This document shows positions 54,601 through 64,000 of a stretch of 64,000 bases of DNA, one piece after another. This DNA comes from Bombyx mori (lineage: Eukaryota; Arthropoda; Insecta; Lepidoptera; Bombycidae): assembly GCF_030269925.1 (NCBI RefSeq), contig NC_085109.1:8370001-8434000 (forward strand), given 5' to 3'. The notes under the pieces were generated by a model, which did not search any database, was not told where the DNA came from, and was given only the letters and a program-made list of their open reading frames with translations. Made by a program: the position numbers and the translations under genes. Each line of letters begins with the position of its first letter. Position 1 is the stretch's first letter.

Positions 54601-57600
54601 GGTTCTCGTCTCCGATGTTTACCGACAACGGGAGAAAGCCCTTCGTTGCCTGCGGAAGACAGTCCAAATAACGAGGGGGGTCATGTCCCTAAAAACCTTA
54701 CCAGTTGGATGGAACTGCACAAACTCCATATCCTCGTTCTGCAGACCGACTCGAGCGGCCATGGCGGTGCCGTCCCCTGTGCAGGTGTGCGCCGACGTGC
54801 AACTGAAGTATGAGCGGCCGGTGCCTCCCGTGGCCAAGATCGTATTCTTCGCTTGGAACCTGGATTACAAACCATACGTCATCTATACCTTTTTTTATAG
54901 CTTAGATGGGTGGACGAGCTCACAGCCCACCTGGTGTTAAGCGGTTACTAGAGCCCATAGACTTCTCCAACGTAAATACGCCCGCCTTGAGATATAAGTT
55001 CTAGGGTAGATACCGGTCATAAACTGTACTTACTTTAGTTTCATTCAGAATAATAATTAATGATACAATTTTTTTATTAAAAGTAATGTTTGATTTCGCT
55101 TTTTAATACGCTTTTATTAGCTTCAAACGTATGTATGTTAGTATGTAACGGAATCTTTGAACATGATTTTAACCCCCCCCAAAACGTCGGATTAACTCGA
55201 AATTTGATATACTTATTAAGGACCGATGACAATTGATTTAAAAAAAAATTGAAAAAGTATTGAAAAGATTGAAATTCAACTAAAAAATGATAAATAAATA
55301 ATGGTTTAAAAACACCACGCTTTTTTTTACAATAACATAATTTTTTCTTACAATATTTTGATGAAAATTTATTAAAATTTTATTTTCTATTTTTTAGTTA
55401 GATTTTCTATAAAAGCGTATTTTGTTAGTTTTTTTTAACTATTATTTTATTATTTGCGACCTCTCAAATCCTTAACACGTTTATATCGTCATGAAAGACT
55501 CGTCAGATTAAACCGTATAATATATTTTAATTATTTATTGGCTTCTCGAAAATCAAAGATATACTGTATTTATTCACACATTTCATTGAATTTCTCTATT
55601 CTGCCTCAGATGTAACAAAGGAATGTTCATCAAGGATGTAACATTAAAATTAGATTCATAAAACAAGACGGTCGGAGCCGGGTCGCGTGTCGCGTTGACC
55701 GATTATAATTATTTCAACTTTTTAATATAGATTGTGTAATAATTTAGAAGTGTATGTTTGCATAGTGACAGAGGTCAAAAACAACAGTAACTACCTACTC
55801 TAGGGTATCTCTTAATGTTAACTGTTATCATTGACTAATTTTATATAAAAAAAAAAATAAATATTATTTATAGTTTAGTAGGTCGTTAACCGGTACAATT
55901 TGAAAAATGTTATCTTATCAAGTTGAGACGTTAAATTGGTGCTAAGTGATCTTAAGCGTAATGTGTTTATTTTGATGTTTCGATACTGAACGATTTTTCG
56001 AGTACCATCTGCCTTCGGATACCGAATCTGTCAGATTATATACTATCGATACTTGAACGACGATTCGAAATTACCAAATGTTTATATAAATTCTTCTGGA
56101 CGCGTGTTTGTGACTGAACTAAATGGCTGTGTCGAATTCGACGTTTTGTTTTATTTGCGTAAGTCCTTGAATGATTTACGCCTATAATGGACCTTGGGAC
56201 CTTGAACCTGGGAAGTGGCGTTACAATCGTATTGGACGTTGTCCTAATATGTCATTCGATTTATCGATAATATTACTAAATTCACGTATTCCATTTTTTT
56301 AGTAGGATCTTCATTAGCCGAATTATCACCAAAACCGTAGTAACTAAACAGCAGCAGTTACAAGAAATTAACCATGTAAATTACTGATGTATTTACCATG
56401 ACTTTGTCTCTAATACCTATGCTTGATTGACACATTAAAAAATGTACTATTTCTCAAAATACATAGTGTTATAATTTTTTTTTTTATATATATTTTTTAT
56501 AGCTTAGATGGGTGGGCGAGCTCACAGCCCACATGGTATTAAATGGTTACTGGAGCCCATAGACATCTACGACGTAAATGCGCCACCCACCTTAAGATAT
56601 AAGTTCTAAGGTCTCGAGTATAGTTACAAGTAAAGTTAATATTGTAAGCATACCTGTGCAGTGTTCCGTCTTCGAGATTGATGGCGATGCATCCCTTGCA
56701 GACTCCGTCTTCCATTAGCAAATCGAGAGCGAAATACTCGATGAAGTATTCGCAGTCGTAGCGGAGTGATTGGCCGTACAGCGTGTGAAGGAGGGAGTGC
56801 CCGGTTCTGTATAACATTTACCGTTTGAATATCTTCTCAATTTACACATTTTTAATTAAATACTAGCTGACCCGGCAGACGTCGTAGTGCCTCAATCGAT
56901 AAATAAAAGACCTAAACTTTTGTATAAAATAAACTTAAAACAAACAAAAGGAATCCGTCCGACGGGGGCCACATCAATGGGAAAACAAAATTGTTAATAT
57001 ATTTTTATTTAATCCCGAGCATTTTCTTAATTAGCTTCCTTTACCTTTTAAACCTTCTCTGGATTTCCACAAATAATTCAAGACTAAAATTAGACAAATC
57101 GGTCCAGCTGTACTCGAGTTTTTGGCGAGACTAACGAACAGCAATTCATTTTTATTTAAATAGATTTTATTAACAAACACGTGAATAATACTTCCAGGTA
57201 AGCGTTATTGACATTTATTTGTGTGACGTTACGTTATTGATCACAAGATGGCAGCCTCGATTTCCTTCGCTATACTCTATCCACGGAGACAAGTTAATAG
57301 AAAAACATAGCCTAGTTTGTTACCACTCAACGATAAGCGCTACTGTAGTGTGCAAAGTACATATATTTTTACTTCACACGTGCTACTCTGACTATGCGTA
57401 CGAAAAACAATTTAAAAATTAAAACTGACTTTAAAATAGGATTTCGTTCACAATTTCACACCACATAGACATTTATGGATTTGGTAAATAGCTGATAATG
57501 TTATATTATATAAATAAATATGTTTTATAATATTTATTTATTATAATAGTTGCGCAGTGTGTACGCTCTCTTAAATCTTTAACGCTACTTTTGTATTTGT

Positions 57601-58172
57601 CACTTATGCATGGTTATAATAATAATAATAATAATTTATTTCAGACCATATTTTAGCCTATATATAAAAATATAATTTGGAAATACATAAATATATGTAT
57701 TTCCAAATTATATATAATAATATTTAATATAAAATAATAATAAGTATTTTTTTTCATCGCAGCCATCTAACACATGCCCCTATATGTTAATGATGCGCTC
57801 GGTTTATACCTAAGTTTATTTTACCTGCTGTTGCCAGGTACACATTATCCTGTTCGCTTATTCGCAAACTCGAATTTCAACGTATTCATAAAAAAGTACA
57901 TACATATCCATACATACAAACCCACACGTGCACATATACATACATTTTTATTCACATAAAAAGCTAACTTATCATCATTATATACTTTTCTAAACGTAGG
58001 CAATTGTTTAGAAAACATTTTCTTTAATATTACCTTAATGTGCAAGATTTTTTTAACTAGTTATTATATTTATTTTCAAATGTATGTTCTCGGATATGAG
58101 TTTAATTCTAATTATGTTTTATTAATACTGAATTTGTGAAAGGAAAGCGTTTTTTTTGAGGGTCACTGTACA

Positions 58173-58240
<68 letters not shown>

Positions 58241-61200
58241 ACAAACAAACAAACAAACAAACAAACAAATAAATAAAATACATTAAAGCGAATGTAACTT
58301 GCCACTATGAACTTTGTACATGCGGTTGCGCAAAACGCAAACAATTATTTACGTAACAATGCGCTTAAAAATCAACTACATATCTAATCTGTTTTCTTCG
58401 CGTCAAGATAGATATTCACGAAGTATGGGATATCGCTGTTCAGACCGACACAGCTATTCCATGCGAACAGTACGAGGCGCGATGTCCGGGATGGGCCTTG
58501 AGCGAGCGAGGAAATAATTTTAAAAACAAAAACCACCTCCTATACTAATATTGACGCCATTTGTTGTTAATAGGGATGCAGTAAAAGCTCCTTTTTCGCG
58601 CTTCCTTCAATCGAGGATAAAAAAAAACGCGATACAATTCCTATATTCGCGGCTAAAGATTTCCATGTTCGCGCATCTAATGGGTACAGAGGTATATACA
58701 CGTTGATAAAAAGGATATATGGAGGAAATATGTAAGTATCCAACCGAATATCTTTTGTAAACGCGCTTTTCGATATTCATGGTTTCTCTATTCACGACAA
58801 ATTTACGGAACATAATATACACAGCGAATAAAGAGCTCTTACTTACTGTATTTCATAAGACATATTTGAATGCTCTATTCACATACCTACTTCAATGTCA
58901 CAATTTAATTATGTAAGACGAATTAAATTTAAAACCTTATTAACATTTGAAGAATTTGTGGATAAGCACAGAACAGTATCTTCATTCTAAGATACAATTT
59001 TCACACAACAACACATTACACATATCGATATGTACATAACATAGACATAATATTGAGAAGACCGCGATAATAGATGGCTGTCCTCACCATTTGAACCGGA
59101 ATGTATGACTGCTTCCTGACATATATAGTCAGAATGCTTGTAGTTACACGTATTTTTTTCATACCTATGCAGCTATGCTGGTAAACTCAATGGTTTATGT
59201 CAACTAAAGCGGGAGAATACGGGGCTCTAACCTGACAACGTTACTAACACTAAGCCCAGCAAGAGCAGTGCTTCGCAGAATCTACCACCGGATCGGAAAT
59301 GCGACCCAATGAGAAGATCCGGCGAGAAACTCAATGGGCTGTGTCTGAGAGTTAATTTGCTCACCGAGCCCTTCGTCGCAAGCGACGGGTTCGACGAGAA
59401 CGATGACCGGTTCTTGAGGTACCCAAAAGCAACGATAGCAGATCTGGAGATCCGAAATAACGTGTTACCCAGTAGTGTGGGTTAACAATACGTCTTACCA
59501 CATGTAAACGTTCAAGTAAATTTTACATTAACATAATTCATGAAAAACAATATACAACTTTATCAGCTCATTTCTCACAGTTCAATTAGCATAAACTATT
59601 TATGCTAATAAGATGCTCATTGTTGTTTTGTTCTTTCAGCTAAAAAAAACCTATTTGTTAATTTTTTAAATAAAAACAAGAATATATCTTAATCGTCTAT
59701 CGGTTTTAAAGATTTTAATATGTTTGCTGATTAAATACAAATAAAATGTATATTAGTGTGTAGTGTAGTTTGTTTTGGTACCTGTCAGCTACGGCGCAGC
59801 ATCTATGAGCTTGTCCTCCCTTTCCGAACTTGAGAGACTGTCCTCCGAAGGCCCTCTGGTAAATCTTTCCCTCCGGGGTGCGGGAGAATGGCATTCCGTA
59901 GTTGTCCAGTTCGATTACTGCATGAGGCGCTTCTTTAGTCATGTAGTGAATGGCATCCTACGACAGACAACATTACAATAGTTTCTTGAACTTCAAAAGT
60001 TTATGTTAGCCGTATACTATGCGTTTAAAAATGCGGTGTGTGTAAAATTTTTAGATTCAGATCGGATATTGTAGTTTTTTTTTTGCTTAGATGGGTGAAC
60101 GAATTTGCGGCCCACCCGTTGTTAAGTGGTTACCGCAGTCAGTAGATATTAACATCGTAAATGCAGCCACTCACTTTGAGGCATGAGTTCTAAACCTATT
60201 TTTTACGGTACAACGGCTGTCGCACCATTCAAACCGAAACGCATTACTGATTCACGGCAGAAATAGGCAGGGCGGTGGTACCTACCCGTGCGGGCTCACA
60301 AGGCACCATGCAACCAGTAATTACGCATTTTTCGTGGATTTGATTTTTATTACAAGTACGTACCTACATATTTCATTAAAAAAACCTGCCTACGGGATTC
60401 GAACACTGGCTCCGTCGCATCGCTCGATACCAATGCACCGGGCGTCTTATCCCACAGGCCAAGGCGACTTAAATAGCAGTTAAGTTGGGGACACATTTAT
60501 CTTCCTTCAGAGTTAGCGTAGTCTTATTTATTGAAGGTAGATTGTGTCAATCGTTTTACGATATGGTATGAGGATACCGAGCAAAACCAAAAATTCTAAG
60601 CACTAGCGTTTTCATCGGTTTTCGCGAATCGTTGGCTCTATTAAAATTGCTTTTACGATTTAAGCGTGCTTTTTCTTATTTTCATTTCATTATTACGACT
60701 TACACTAAACTAATTGTAATTCTTATAAATACTACTATACTTGACGGGTTGTTACAACGATTTTCGTATCGGTACTGTAGGAAGGGCTATGATCATGGGT
60801 GGGAAGTTAAAACCTTGGCAAAAACCCTATATATAACGTAGATAAATGCGAAAGTTTAAAACAATTCGTAAGACTAAACATGCACGAGATTAATCTTGTA
60901 TATTTTCCGTTAGATAAGGCGTAATAAGATAAAGAAACCTCCTACACTGACTCAGTAAACAAGATTATTTCCGAGGATAAGCCGGTTTGGTCACTAGCGG
61001 CTAGAGGTGTGTCAGCGTAGTTACCGAATAAAATTTTAATAAAATTCAAAGATTTGTCTATTTAATTTAATTTAACCTTCTTTTTTTTAACTTAATCAAT
61101 TTAGGTATTTAAAGTACCTGAACGACAGATTTAATTTTTTTTTTCTACTGCTAAGATTTATGGTCTCTCTCACGGCCTACCTGGTGTAAAGTGGTTACCG

Positions 61201-63860
61201 GAGCCCATACACACATACAACGTAAATGTAGCCACCCACTTCGTGACACGATTTCTGAGATCTGTTTTTACAGTAGGTACAACGGCTGTGCCACCCTTTA
61301 AACCGATACGCATTACTGCATCACGGCACAGAGTTAGCTAGGGTGGTGGTAACTACATGTGCGGACTCACAAGACGTTCTACCACCAGTAATTACGCAAA
61401 TTATAATTTTGCGTGTTTGCGGGTATAAACATAAAATTAAAATAAATAACAAATAAAACGTTAAAAGGTATAAAGAAGCATCCCCCAAAAATAAATATGA
61501 CAACCTAAATATTGCTATAGAAGCTCAAAAAAGTTTTGTCATACAATAGTAATCAATAATGAACATATGAAATGTTTTAAAAAATACAATTTTCGTATTA
61601 TATTAGATCGCACCAATTACTTGTGCTTATTAACATAATGTTTTTCCAAGGCCTTGCGATTGTTGTATTCACGAAAATTAAATTAGTCACGTGGCCAGGT
61701 GTAAATAATTACTTTACAGGTTCTGTTATGTATGCTATGCTGAAATAAATGATAATTTTGATCTTATTAAGATAATTTTCGAATACAAAATAATTTGAAT
61801 CTTTTGTGATTATCACTTTTAGTTACAAAAACGGCTTGTTCGTGACCATTGCATATCACTTAGACTTTAAAGACAAACAAAACTATCGCACTTCTCCATT
61901 TACGTTAGACAAACATAATAATTAGGTTTCTACATACTACCGTGTTAATATGTGAATAATAATGCTAATATGCATGAATGTGTTAATGTCTTAGTGATAT
62001 TGACTGAAGTCCAAATAAGAATACGTATATGAGCACGTTTAACTATCCTATTCTTAAAGTGCAATTCTTTCATTTGACGATTTTTAAGACTATCTTCTAC
62101 AATCCTGATTGTTAGACATTACAAAAAATATATATGGTACTTTTATTAACACATATAGATATCTCCATGTGTTTTAGTGTTTTAGTATATAGAGGTTTGT
62201 TCAATAGAAAATGAACATGAAAGTTACTAATGATTTATAAAATGATGGTTATCACATGTTTGAGAGAACCACAGAGTATTGGTAAGTATTACAAAATAAA
62301 ATAAAAAAAGATTTATATGCTATTTCTCAGAATATTATCATTAATTATTTGTTATAGTATGCATTCTGAACCCGTACAGGTATAACCACCCTGCCTTTTA
62401 CGGCCACCAGGTAACCATGCATTCCAGTTTGAAAGGACCACTGCGGAAATTAAATTGAAACTTCGACTTCATGTCTCAAGGTGAGTTTTCGGTATTCAAG
62501 TAGTAATGTTTGTGGACTATAGTAACCGCGGTTTAAGTGCTATCTAAGCTACAAAAAAATTATAAGGTAGCATTGTTCAGATGATTATTGTATAATGCCA
62601 TTATTAAATAATTAGCTCAGATTATCTGGCCTTTATACTCCCATAATTTATTTGTTTGTTCATTAATTAGCCTTGTAATATATTTGCTTAGACATAAAAC
62701 ATAGTGGTTTGTATCAATGATTATTATGAACAAAATTCACAAAATTAAATGAATGTATGGCATAATAATATTGTCTATATCACAGAGGCCTTTTTGTGTT
62801 CAAATAGTTTGCACATAATCATCGATTCAGATATAGTTTGTTCTGGATATTTTAATGCAATGCATTTGAAGACATCCGACACACTACTAATCTTTTTTAT
62901 TTGTTAACTAAGAAATTATAATGTATTTACGTTCTGAGTGGGACTAAATGTCCTTTGTTATTAATACATTATAATAATCAGGTCTATTTGAAAACAGCAC
63001 AAATCAACAAAGATAATAAATTACGGATATTACCTGATCTCCAAGCCAGTCGGAACCTTTAACTGTGTCATACATATGCCAGAGCCAACTGTCTTCCTCC
63101 ATGTTTCCTGAACAAAAATATTTCATTCTAAGAAATAATAAAAATAAATATCAAATTTAACAATAAGTTTACACCAATTATAAACAAATTAGCTAATAGT
63201 TTAAGATAAGATGTGGTTAATTTTGTAGGTATGTTTGACTGATTGACTGCTATACCAAAATCTCATTTTACTCTGAATGGCAACAGAGCATTTTTATTAT
63301 TGATTGCATGCATTGCATGTAATTGCAAAATCATAACAAAGTGAAGGTAATTTTTTTGTGCATTTAGTAATTTTTTATTTCAAAGTATTTTGTAATTCTG
63401 TGGATATACATATACAAAATGCAGTTACTGTCAATCTTCATTAAATAGTAATAATTATAGACAACAATGAATTCAAGTACTCTAGTCAACGATAACCACT
63501 ATGGTGTCATAGTACAAGCCATGGTCAGTCATATTTTACCTTTTTTTTTTGGTATTAAATAAGATATTGATAAGAAACAAATAATTTTGCTTATAACATA
63601 CCCAAAGCAGCATTAATTCCACCCTGTGCAGCAACAGTATGTGATCTTGTAGGGAACAACTTAGTTACGACAGCAGTTTTAAATCCTTCTTGGACAAGAC
63701 CAAAGGCTGCTCGAAGTCCTGCTCCACCAGCCCCAATAACTAATGCATCATGTTTGTGGTCAATTACTGTGTATGCTTTAGTCATATTTGTTGTAACTGA
63801 AGCATCTTTAGAAGTAGCACCAGAAGCAGCCACGTGAATATTTCTATATAAGTATGATGC
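45518..63860 (-). CDS. SDHA: SDHA, succinate dehydrogenase flavoprotein subunit (5' end off window)
   Basis: Catalytic FAD-binding subunit of respiratory complex II in the mitochondrial matrix; it oxidises succinate to fumarate and passes electrons to the Fe-S subunit SDHB (known for the family). Eleven exons join with matching phases to 639 residues: 63860-63602, 63107-63034, 59957-59782, 56806-56654, 54859-54702, 52127-51963, 51377-51178, 50675-50478, 48330-48186, 46580-46345 and 45673-45518. Numbered from the first residue in the window: GAGGAG at 43-48 is the FAD nucleotide motif, SHTVAAQGG carries His74 expected to bind FAD covalently, FHPTG, GEGG...GERF and HYNMGG line the active site, and [13 protein letters not shown] is the FAD/capping signature. 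The protein ends VPPVIRTY, as in animals. No stop or frameshift was found. The start codon and part of the presequence must be in an exon beyond 64000; the human protein is about 664 residues. Confidence 0.96.
45850..45985 (-). mobile_element. Jockey-type LINE 3' UTR in SDHA intron
   Basis: AAGTGAGCTCACGGGGCTCA through GATCCGGCGAGAAACTCAGTG. Confidence 0.65.
46345..46580 (-). CDS. SDHA: SDHA exon, helical domain through DYSKPLEGQ
   Basis: The acceptor ctaacacag precedes 46580; the donor gtgaga follows 46345. Encodes [38 protein letters not shown] and [31 protein letters not shown] is highly conserved in SDHA. Confidence 0.95.
46703..46954. mobile_element. short MITE-like element with 15-bp inverted ends
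   Basis: 46703-46717 GGAACGAAGTTCCTT and 46940-46954 AAGGAACTTCGTTCC are exact reverse complements, 250 bp apart. No coding capacity. A small hairpin, AGGTGTC..GACACCT, lies just left. Superfamily unknown. Confidence 0.55.
48186..48330 (-). CDS. SDHA: SDHA exon, [19 protein letters not shown] to LEE
   Basis: The acceptor cttttatcag precedes 48330; the donor gtacgt follows 48186. Encodes [40 protein letters not shown] and RQKSTLEE(G), the start of the helical C-terminal domain. Confidence 0.95.
48595..48880. mobile_element. Jockey LINE 3' fragments in both orientations
   Basis: 48598-48660 is a minus-strand fragment (CTAACAAGAGAAGTGCTTCGC); 48740-48880 is plus (CGATCCGGTGGTAGATTCTG ... GGTTTGAGCCCCGTGAGCTC). 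A C11 run separates them at 48690. Confidence 0.6.
49005..49295. mobile_element. Harbinger-type MITE, TTA target duplication
   Basis: Terminal inverted repeats GGGTGCCTGTCCACCGGAGC (49005-49024) and, reversed, GGCTGCCCGTCCACCGGAGC (49295-49276), two mismatches. TTA directly flanks both ends (49002-49004, 49296-49298), the 3-bp target preference of PIF/Harbinger. Contains a 27-bp direct repeat and an internal piece of Jockey LINE. Confidence 0.6.
49063..49122 (+). repeat. 27-bp direct repeat (two copies)
   Basis: 49063-49089 and 49096-49122 share the unit CACAAAATCAAAATCATTGC plus AAAATGC. A partly inverted third copy is near 49205-49240. Confidence 0.85.
49800..49905 (+). repeat. diverged Bm1-type fragment
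   Basis: GGGCATCTTGTGAGGTCACACGG ... TATTTCTGACCCGAAGCAGTA corresponds to the Bm1 middle. Confidence 0.5.
50478..50675 (-). CDS. SDHA: SDHA exon, [12 protein letters not shown] to PPLAP, extremely GC3-rich
   Basis: 66 codons between tgtccgcag and gtaatg. Encodes [38 protein letters not shown] and [20 protein letters not shown]. It carries the [15 protein letters not shown] signature. By my count 64 of 66 third positions are G or C, unlike the AT-rich first exon of the same gene. Confidence 0.95.
50716..51090 (+). mobile_element. near full-length Bm1-type SINE in SDHA intron
   Basis: It has the tRNA-derived head: GTCGTCGTGGCCTAAAGGAT (A-box side) and GGTGTTCGAATC (B box, 50771-50782). The body follows (TACGTACTCAACAAATGTTC, GCCGTGAAGCAGTAATGCG), breaking off at CGCATTTATTGTAAATGTCT. 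Oriented opposite to SDHA, 41 bp from the GC-rich exon's acceptor. The best reference copy in the window. Confidence 0.85.
51178..51377 (-). CDS. SDHA: SDHA exon, [18 protein letters not shown] to NFRGE
   Basis: The acceptor ggtgtaaag precedes 51377. Encodes [40 protein letters not shown] and [19 protein letters not shown], ending in phase 0 before gtaag. HYNMGG contains the substrate-contacting histidine. Confidence 0.95.
51517..51946 (-). mobile_element. Helitron-like element (TCTATA...CTAG) in SDHA intron
   Basis: On the minus strand it begins TCTATATATTAATATGTGAAGC and ends GACTACTGCGGGACCACTAG before T. Contains GGACGGAGGAGTATGAAATT, a segment I recall as common in lepidopteran genomes. 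Its 5' end is only 16 nt from the SDHA donor at 51962. Confidence 0.65.
51963..52127 (-). CDS. SDHA: SDHA exon, [17 protein letters not shown] to EIMEG
   Basis: The acceptor cccgtgcgcag precedes 52127. Encodes [40 protein letters not shown] and [14 protein letters not shown]. The Arg in SRDVVSR is the expected proton-delivery/active-site arginine region. The donor gtatat is weaker than consensus. Confidence 0.95.
52329..52768 (+). mobile_element. Lep1-like Helitron in SDHA intron
   Basis: Starts TCTATACTAATATTATAAAG and ends GAGCGGGCTGCTAG before T. It contains AGGCTCCGAAACTACTAAAC and TATTCCCGAGTGACATAGGC. Matches the Lep1 Helitron description from memory. Confidence 0.75.
53521..53757 (+). 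mobile_element. tRNA-derived lepidopteran SINE, 5'-truncated, in SDHA intron
   Basis: B box GGTTCGAATCC at 53548-53558 followed by GCCAAGAGGAGATATTTGTA and a diverged body, ending in a TATTTATTTATT tail. Different family from Bm1. Confidence 0.6.
54340..54585 (-). repeat. Bm1-type SINE in SDHA intron
   Basis: TTATTGCTTAAATAGGTAGAC through CTGCTTCAAGGCAGAAAG and CTACCACCAGTAAAAA, lying between SDHA exon 54859-54702 and the next exon. A GGGTTCGATTCTTAATC piece just left may be another SINE head. Confidence 0.75.
54702..54859 (-). CDS. SDHA: SDHA exon, [12 protein letters not shown] to FHPTG
   Basis: The acceptor tttgtaatccag precedes 54859. Encodes [38 protein letters not shown] and [11 protein letters not shown](G). 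FHPTG is an active-site signature. The intron just upstream has a Bm1 copy ending about 34 nt from this acceptor. Confidence 0.95.
54893..55015 (-). repeat. Bm1 3' fragment near SDHA acceptor
   Basis: ATAGCTTAGATGGGTGGACG through CCCGCCTTGAGATATAAG. In SDHA sense, its A-rich 3' tail ends about 34 nt before the acceptor of the exon starting at 54859. Confidence 0.75.
56495..56637 (-). repeat. Bm1 3' fragment at SDHA donor
   Basis: AGCTTAGATGGGTGGGCGAG through AAGGTCTCGAGTATAGTTAC. Begins about 17 nt after the SDHA donor at 56653. Confidence 0.75.
56654..56806 (-). CDS. SDHA: SDHA exon, [12 protein letters not shown] to DGTLH
   Basis: The acceptor ttatacag precedes 56806; its first base completes Arg (AG+A). 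Encodes [19 protein letters not shown], then [18 protein letters not shown] and INLEDGTLH. The donor gtatgct is followed within about 17 nt by a Bm1 SINE. Confidence 0.95.
56863..57160 (-). mobile_element. Helitron/LINE-like fragment with CTAGCTGACCCGG end
   Basis: ACTAGCTGACCCGGCAGACGT is the reverse of the 3' end of 20321-21372; the body (CACAAATAATTCAAGACTAA, CGGTCCAGCTGTACTCGAG) differs. Class uncertain. Confidence 0.5.
57615..57650 (+). repeat. (AAT)n microsatellite
   Basis: ATAATAATAATAATAATT run in an SDHA intron, close to an inverted TTTCCAAATTATAT pair at 57670-57715. Confidence 0.8.
58173..58278 (+). repeat. compound tetranucleotide microsatellite (AAAT)n(AAAC)n
   Basis: About 16 AAAT units followed by about 8 AAAC units and a short return to AAAT. 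Confidence 0.95.
59205..59480 (-). mobile_element. Jockey-type LINE 3' end in SDHA intron
   Basis: GGGGCTCTAACCTGACAACG through CTACCACCGGATCGGAAATG and CCGGCGAGAAACTCAATGGGC, then the LINE coding end (AGCGACGGGTTCGACGAGAA). Confidence 0.65.
59782..59957 (-). CDS. SDHA: SDHA exon, [11 protein letters not shown] to CCAVAD
   Basis: The acceptor gtcgtag precedes 59957. Encodes [19 protein letters not shown], then [19 protein letters not shown] and [10 protein letters not shown], ending in AG before gtacca. Contains the conserved [12 protein letters not shown] segment near the succinate/FAD pocket. Confidence 0.95.
60073..60475 (-). mobile_element. near full-length Bm1-type SINE in SDHA intron
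   Basis: Runs from TTTGCTTAGATGGGTGAACG to the reversed tRNA head (GGGATTCGAACACTGG, GGGCGTCTTATCCCACAGGC). Same orientation as SDHA. Confidence 0.8.
61130..61425 (-). repeat. Bm1-type SINE, 5'-truncated, in SDHA intron
   Basis: TACTGCTAAGATTTATGGTC through CACCAGTAATTACGCAAATTATAA. Confidence 0.7.
62365..62572 (+). repeat. diverged Bm1-type SINE fragment
   Basis: CCCGTACAGGTATAACCACC ... CATGTCTCAAGGTGAG ... GCTATCTAAGCTACAAAAAA. Confidence 0.5.
63034..63107 (-). CDS. SDHA: SDHA exon, [20 protein letters not shown] segment
   Basis: 74 nt between tttttgttcag and gtaat. Encodes (G)[16 protein letters not shown] then GSDWLGDQ. Too short to be seen as an ORF; found by continuing the SDHA alignment from memory, and both splice junctions are canonical. 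Confidence 0.95.
63602..63860 (-). CDS. SDHA: SDHA exon (first in window): presequence end, FAD site
   Basis: The acceptor ttgttttag precedes 63860. Encodes [19 protein letters not shown] (end of the mitochondrial presequence), then [18 protein letters not shown] and [19 protein letters not shown]. His74 within SHTVAAQGG is the expected flavin attachment site. Ends one base into the next Gly codon before gtatgt. Third codon positions are mostly A/T. Confidence 0.95.
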
Positions 63861-64000
63861 CTAAAACAAAGCATACAAATTATAAAACTCTTACATGTTT
63901 ATAAACAAAGTTTATAGGCTGAAGTTTTTTTTATTTTAATTAATGGTAACTCGCTGTAATTATTTTAATATAATTATATTACAATTTAAACCGCTCATAA

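Larger units (their letters stand above)
57161..59204 (-). other. SDHA intron, simple repeats only
   Basis: Two microsatellites and AT-rich DNA; no exon or transposon that I can defend. Confidence 0.5.

Noticed and set aside
58108..58344. Frame with repeated LFIY/LFVC residues, resembling membrane segments
   Set aside because: It is the (AAAT)n(AAAC)n microsatellite read in a minus-strand frame.

Overview
This is a piece of a moth nuclear genome, most likely the silkworm Bombyx or a close relative. The evidence is AT-rich DNA, GT-AG introns, many copies of what I recognise from memory as the tRNA-derived Bm1 SINE, Lepidoptera-type Helitrons ending in CTAG, and several mariner-type transposons. 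There is no bacterial operon, CRISPR array or RNA gene. Most of the window is intron and transposon debris, so most long open frames are not genes.

Four host genes can be assembled by joining exons. (1) spen (split ends), minus strand: the start-codon exon at 24643-24725 and the second exon at 1330-1644 together form the first RRM. They are separated by a 23-kb intron, and the rest of the gene lies left of the window. (2) ISCA2, plus strand, two exons (33871-34124 and 36258-36435), a complete 143-residue mitochondrial iron-sulfur assembly protein. (3) A complete small gene that I do not recognise, minus strand, three coding exons (39797-39671, 38647-38521, 37341-37242), encoding 117 residues. 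(4) SDHA, minus strand, eleven exons from 63860 down to 45518, encoding 639 residues of the flavoprotein subunit of succinate dehydrogenase. Only its first exon (start codon and part of the presequence) is missing, beyond the right edge. ISCA2 supports maturation of Fe4S4 proteins in mitochondria and SDHA is part of the Fe-S enzyme complex II. Their proximity is worth noting, but they are on opposite strands with another gene between them, so nothing suggests co-regulation.

Layout: 1-25 kb is the spen 5' region, its first intron filled with transposons. These include a degraded element with a DNC-QNKN transposase motif (about 3.6-5.7 kb), a P-element-like transposon with THAP-like coding inserted in a LINE (7.19-8.48 kb), a mariner interrupted by another transposon (15.1-16.9 kb), a related autonomous-type relic (17.4-18.5 kb) and Helitrons. 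25-33.8 kb is intergenic, with a long-inverted-repeat element invaded by a mariner-like element (26.1-28.4 kb), LINE ends and a hairpin-bearing element near 31.9 kb. 33.9-39.8 kb holds ISCA2 and the small unknown gene in convergent orientation. 39.8-45.5 kb is repeat-rich intergenic DNA. 45.5-63.9 kb is SDHA, whose introns carry Bm1, Jockey-type LINE 3' ends, Helitrons and a Harbinger-type MITE.

I found no convincing new biological system. The best leads are the P-like element, the long-inverted-repeat element with repeated TGTAGGAC motifs, and the unrecognised small gene.
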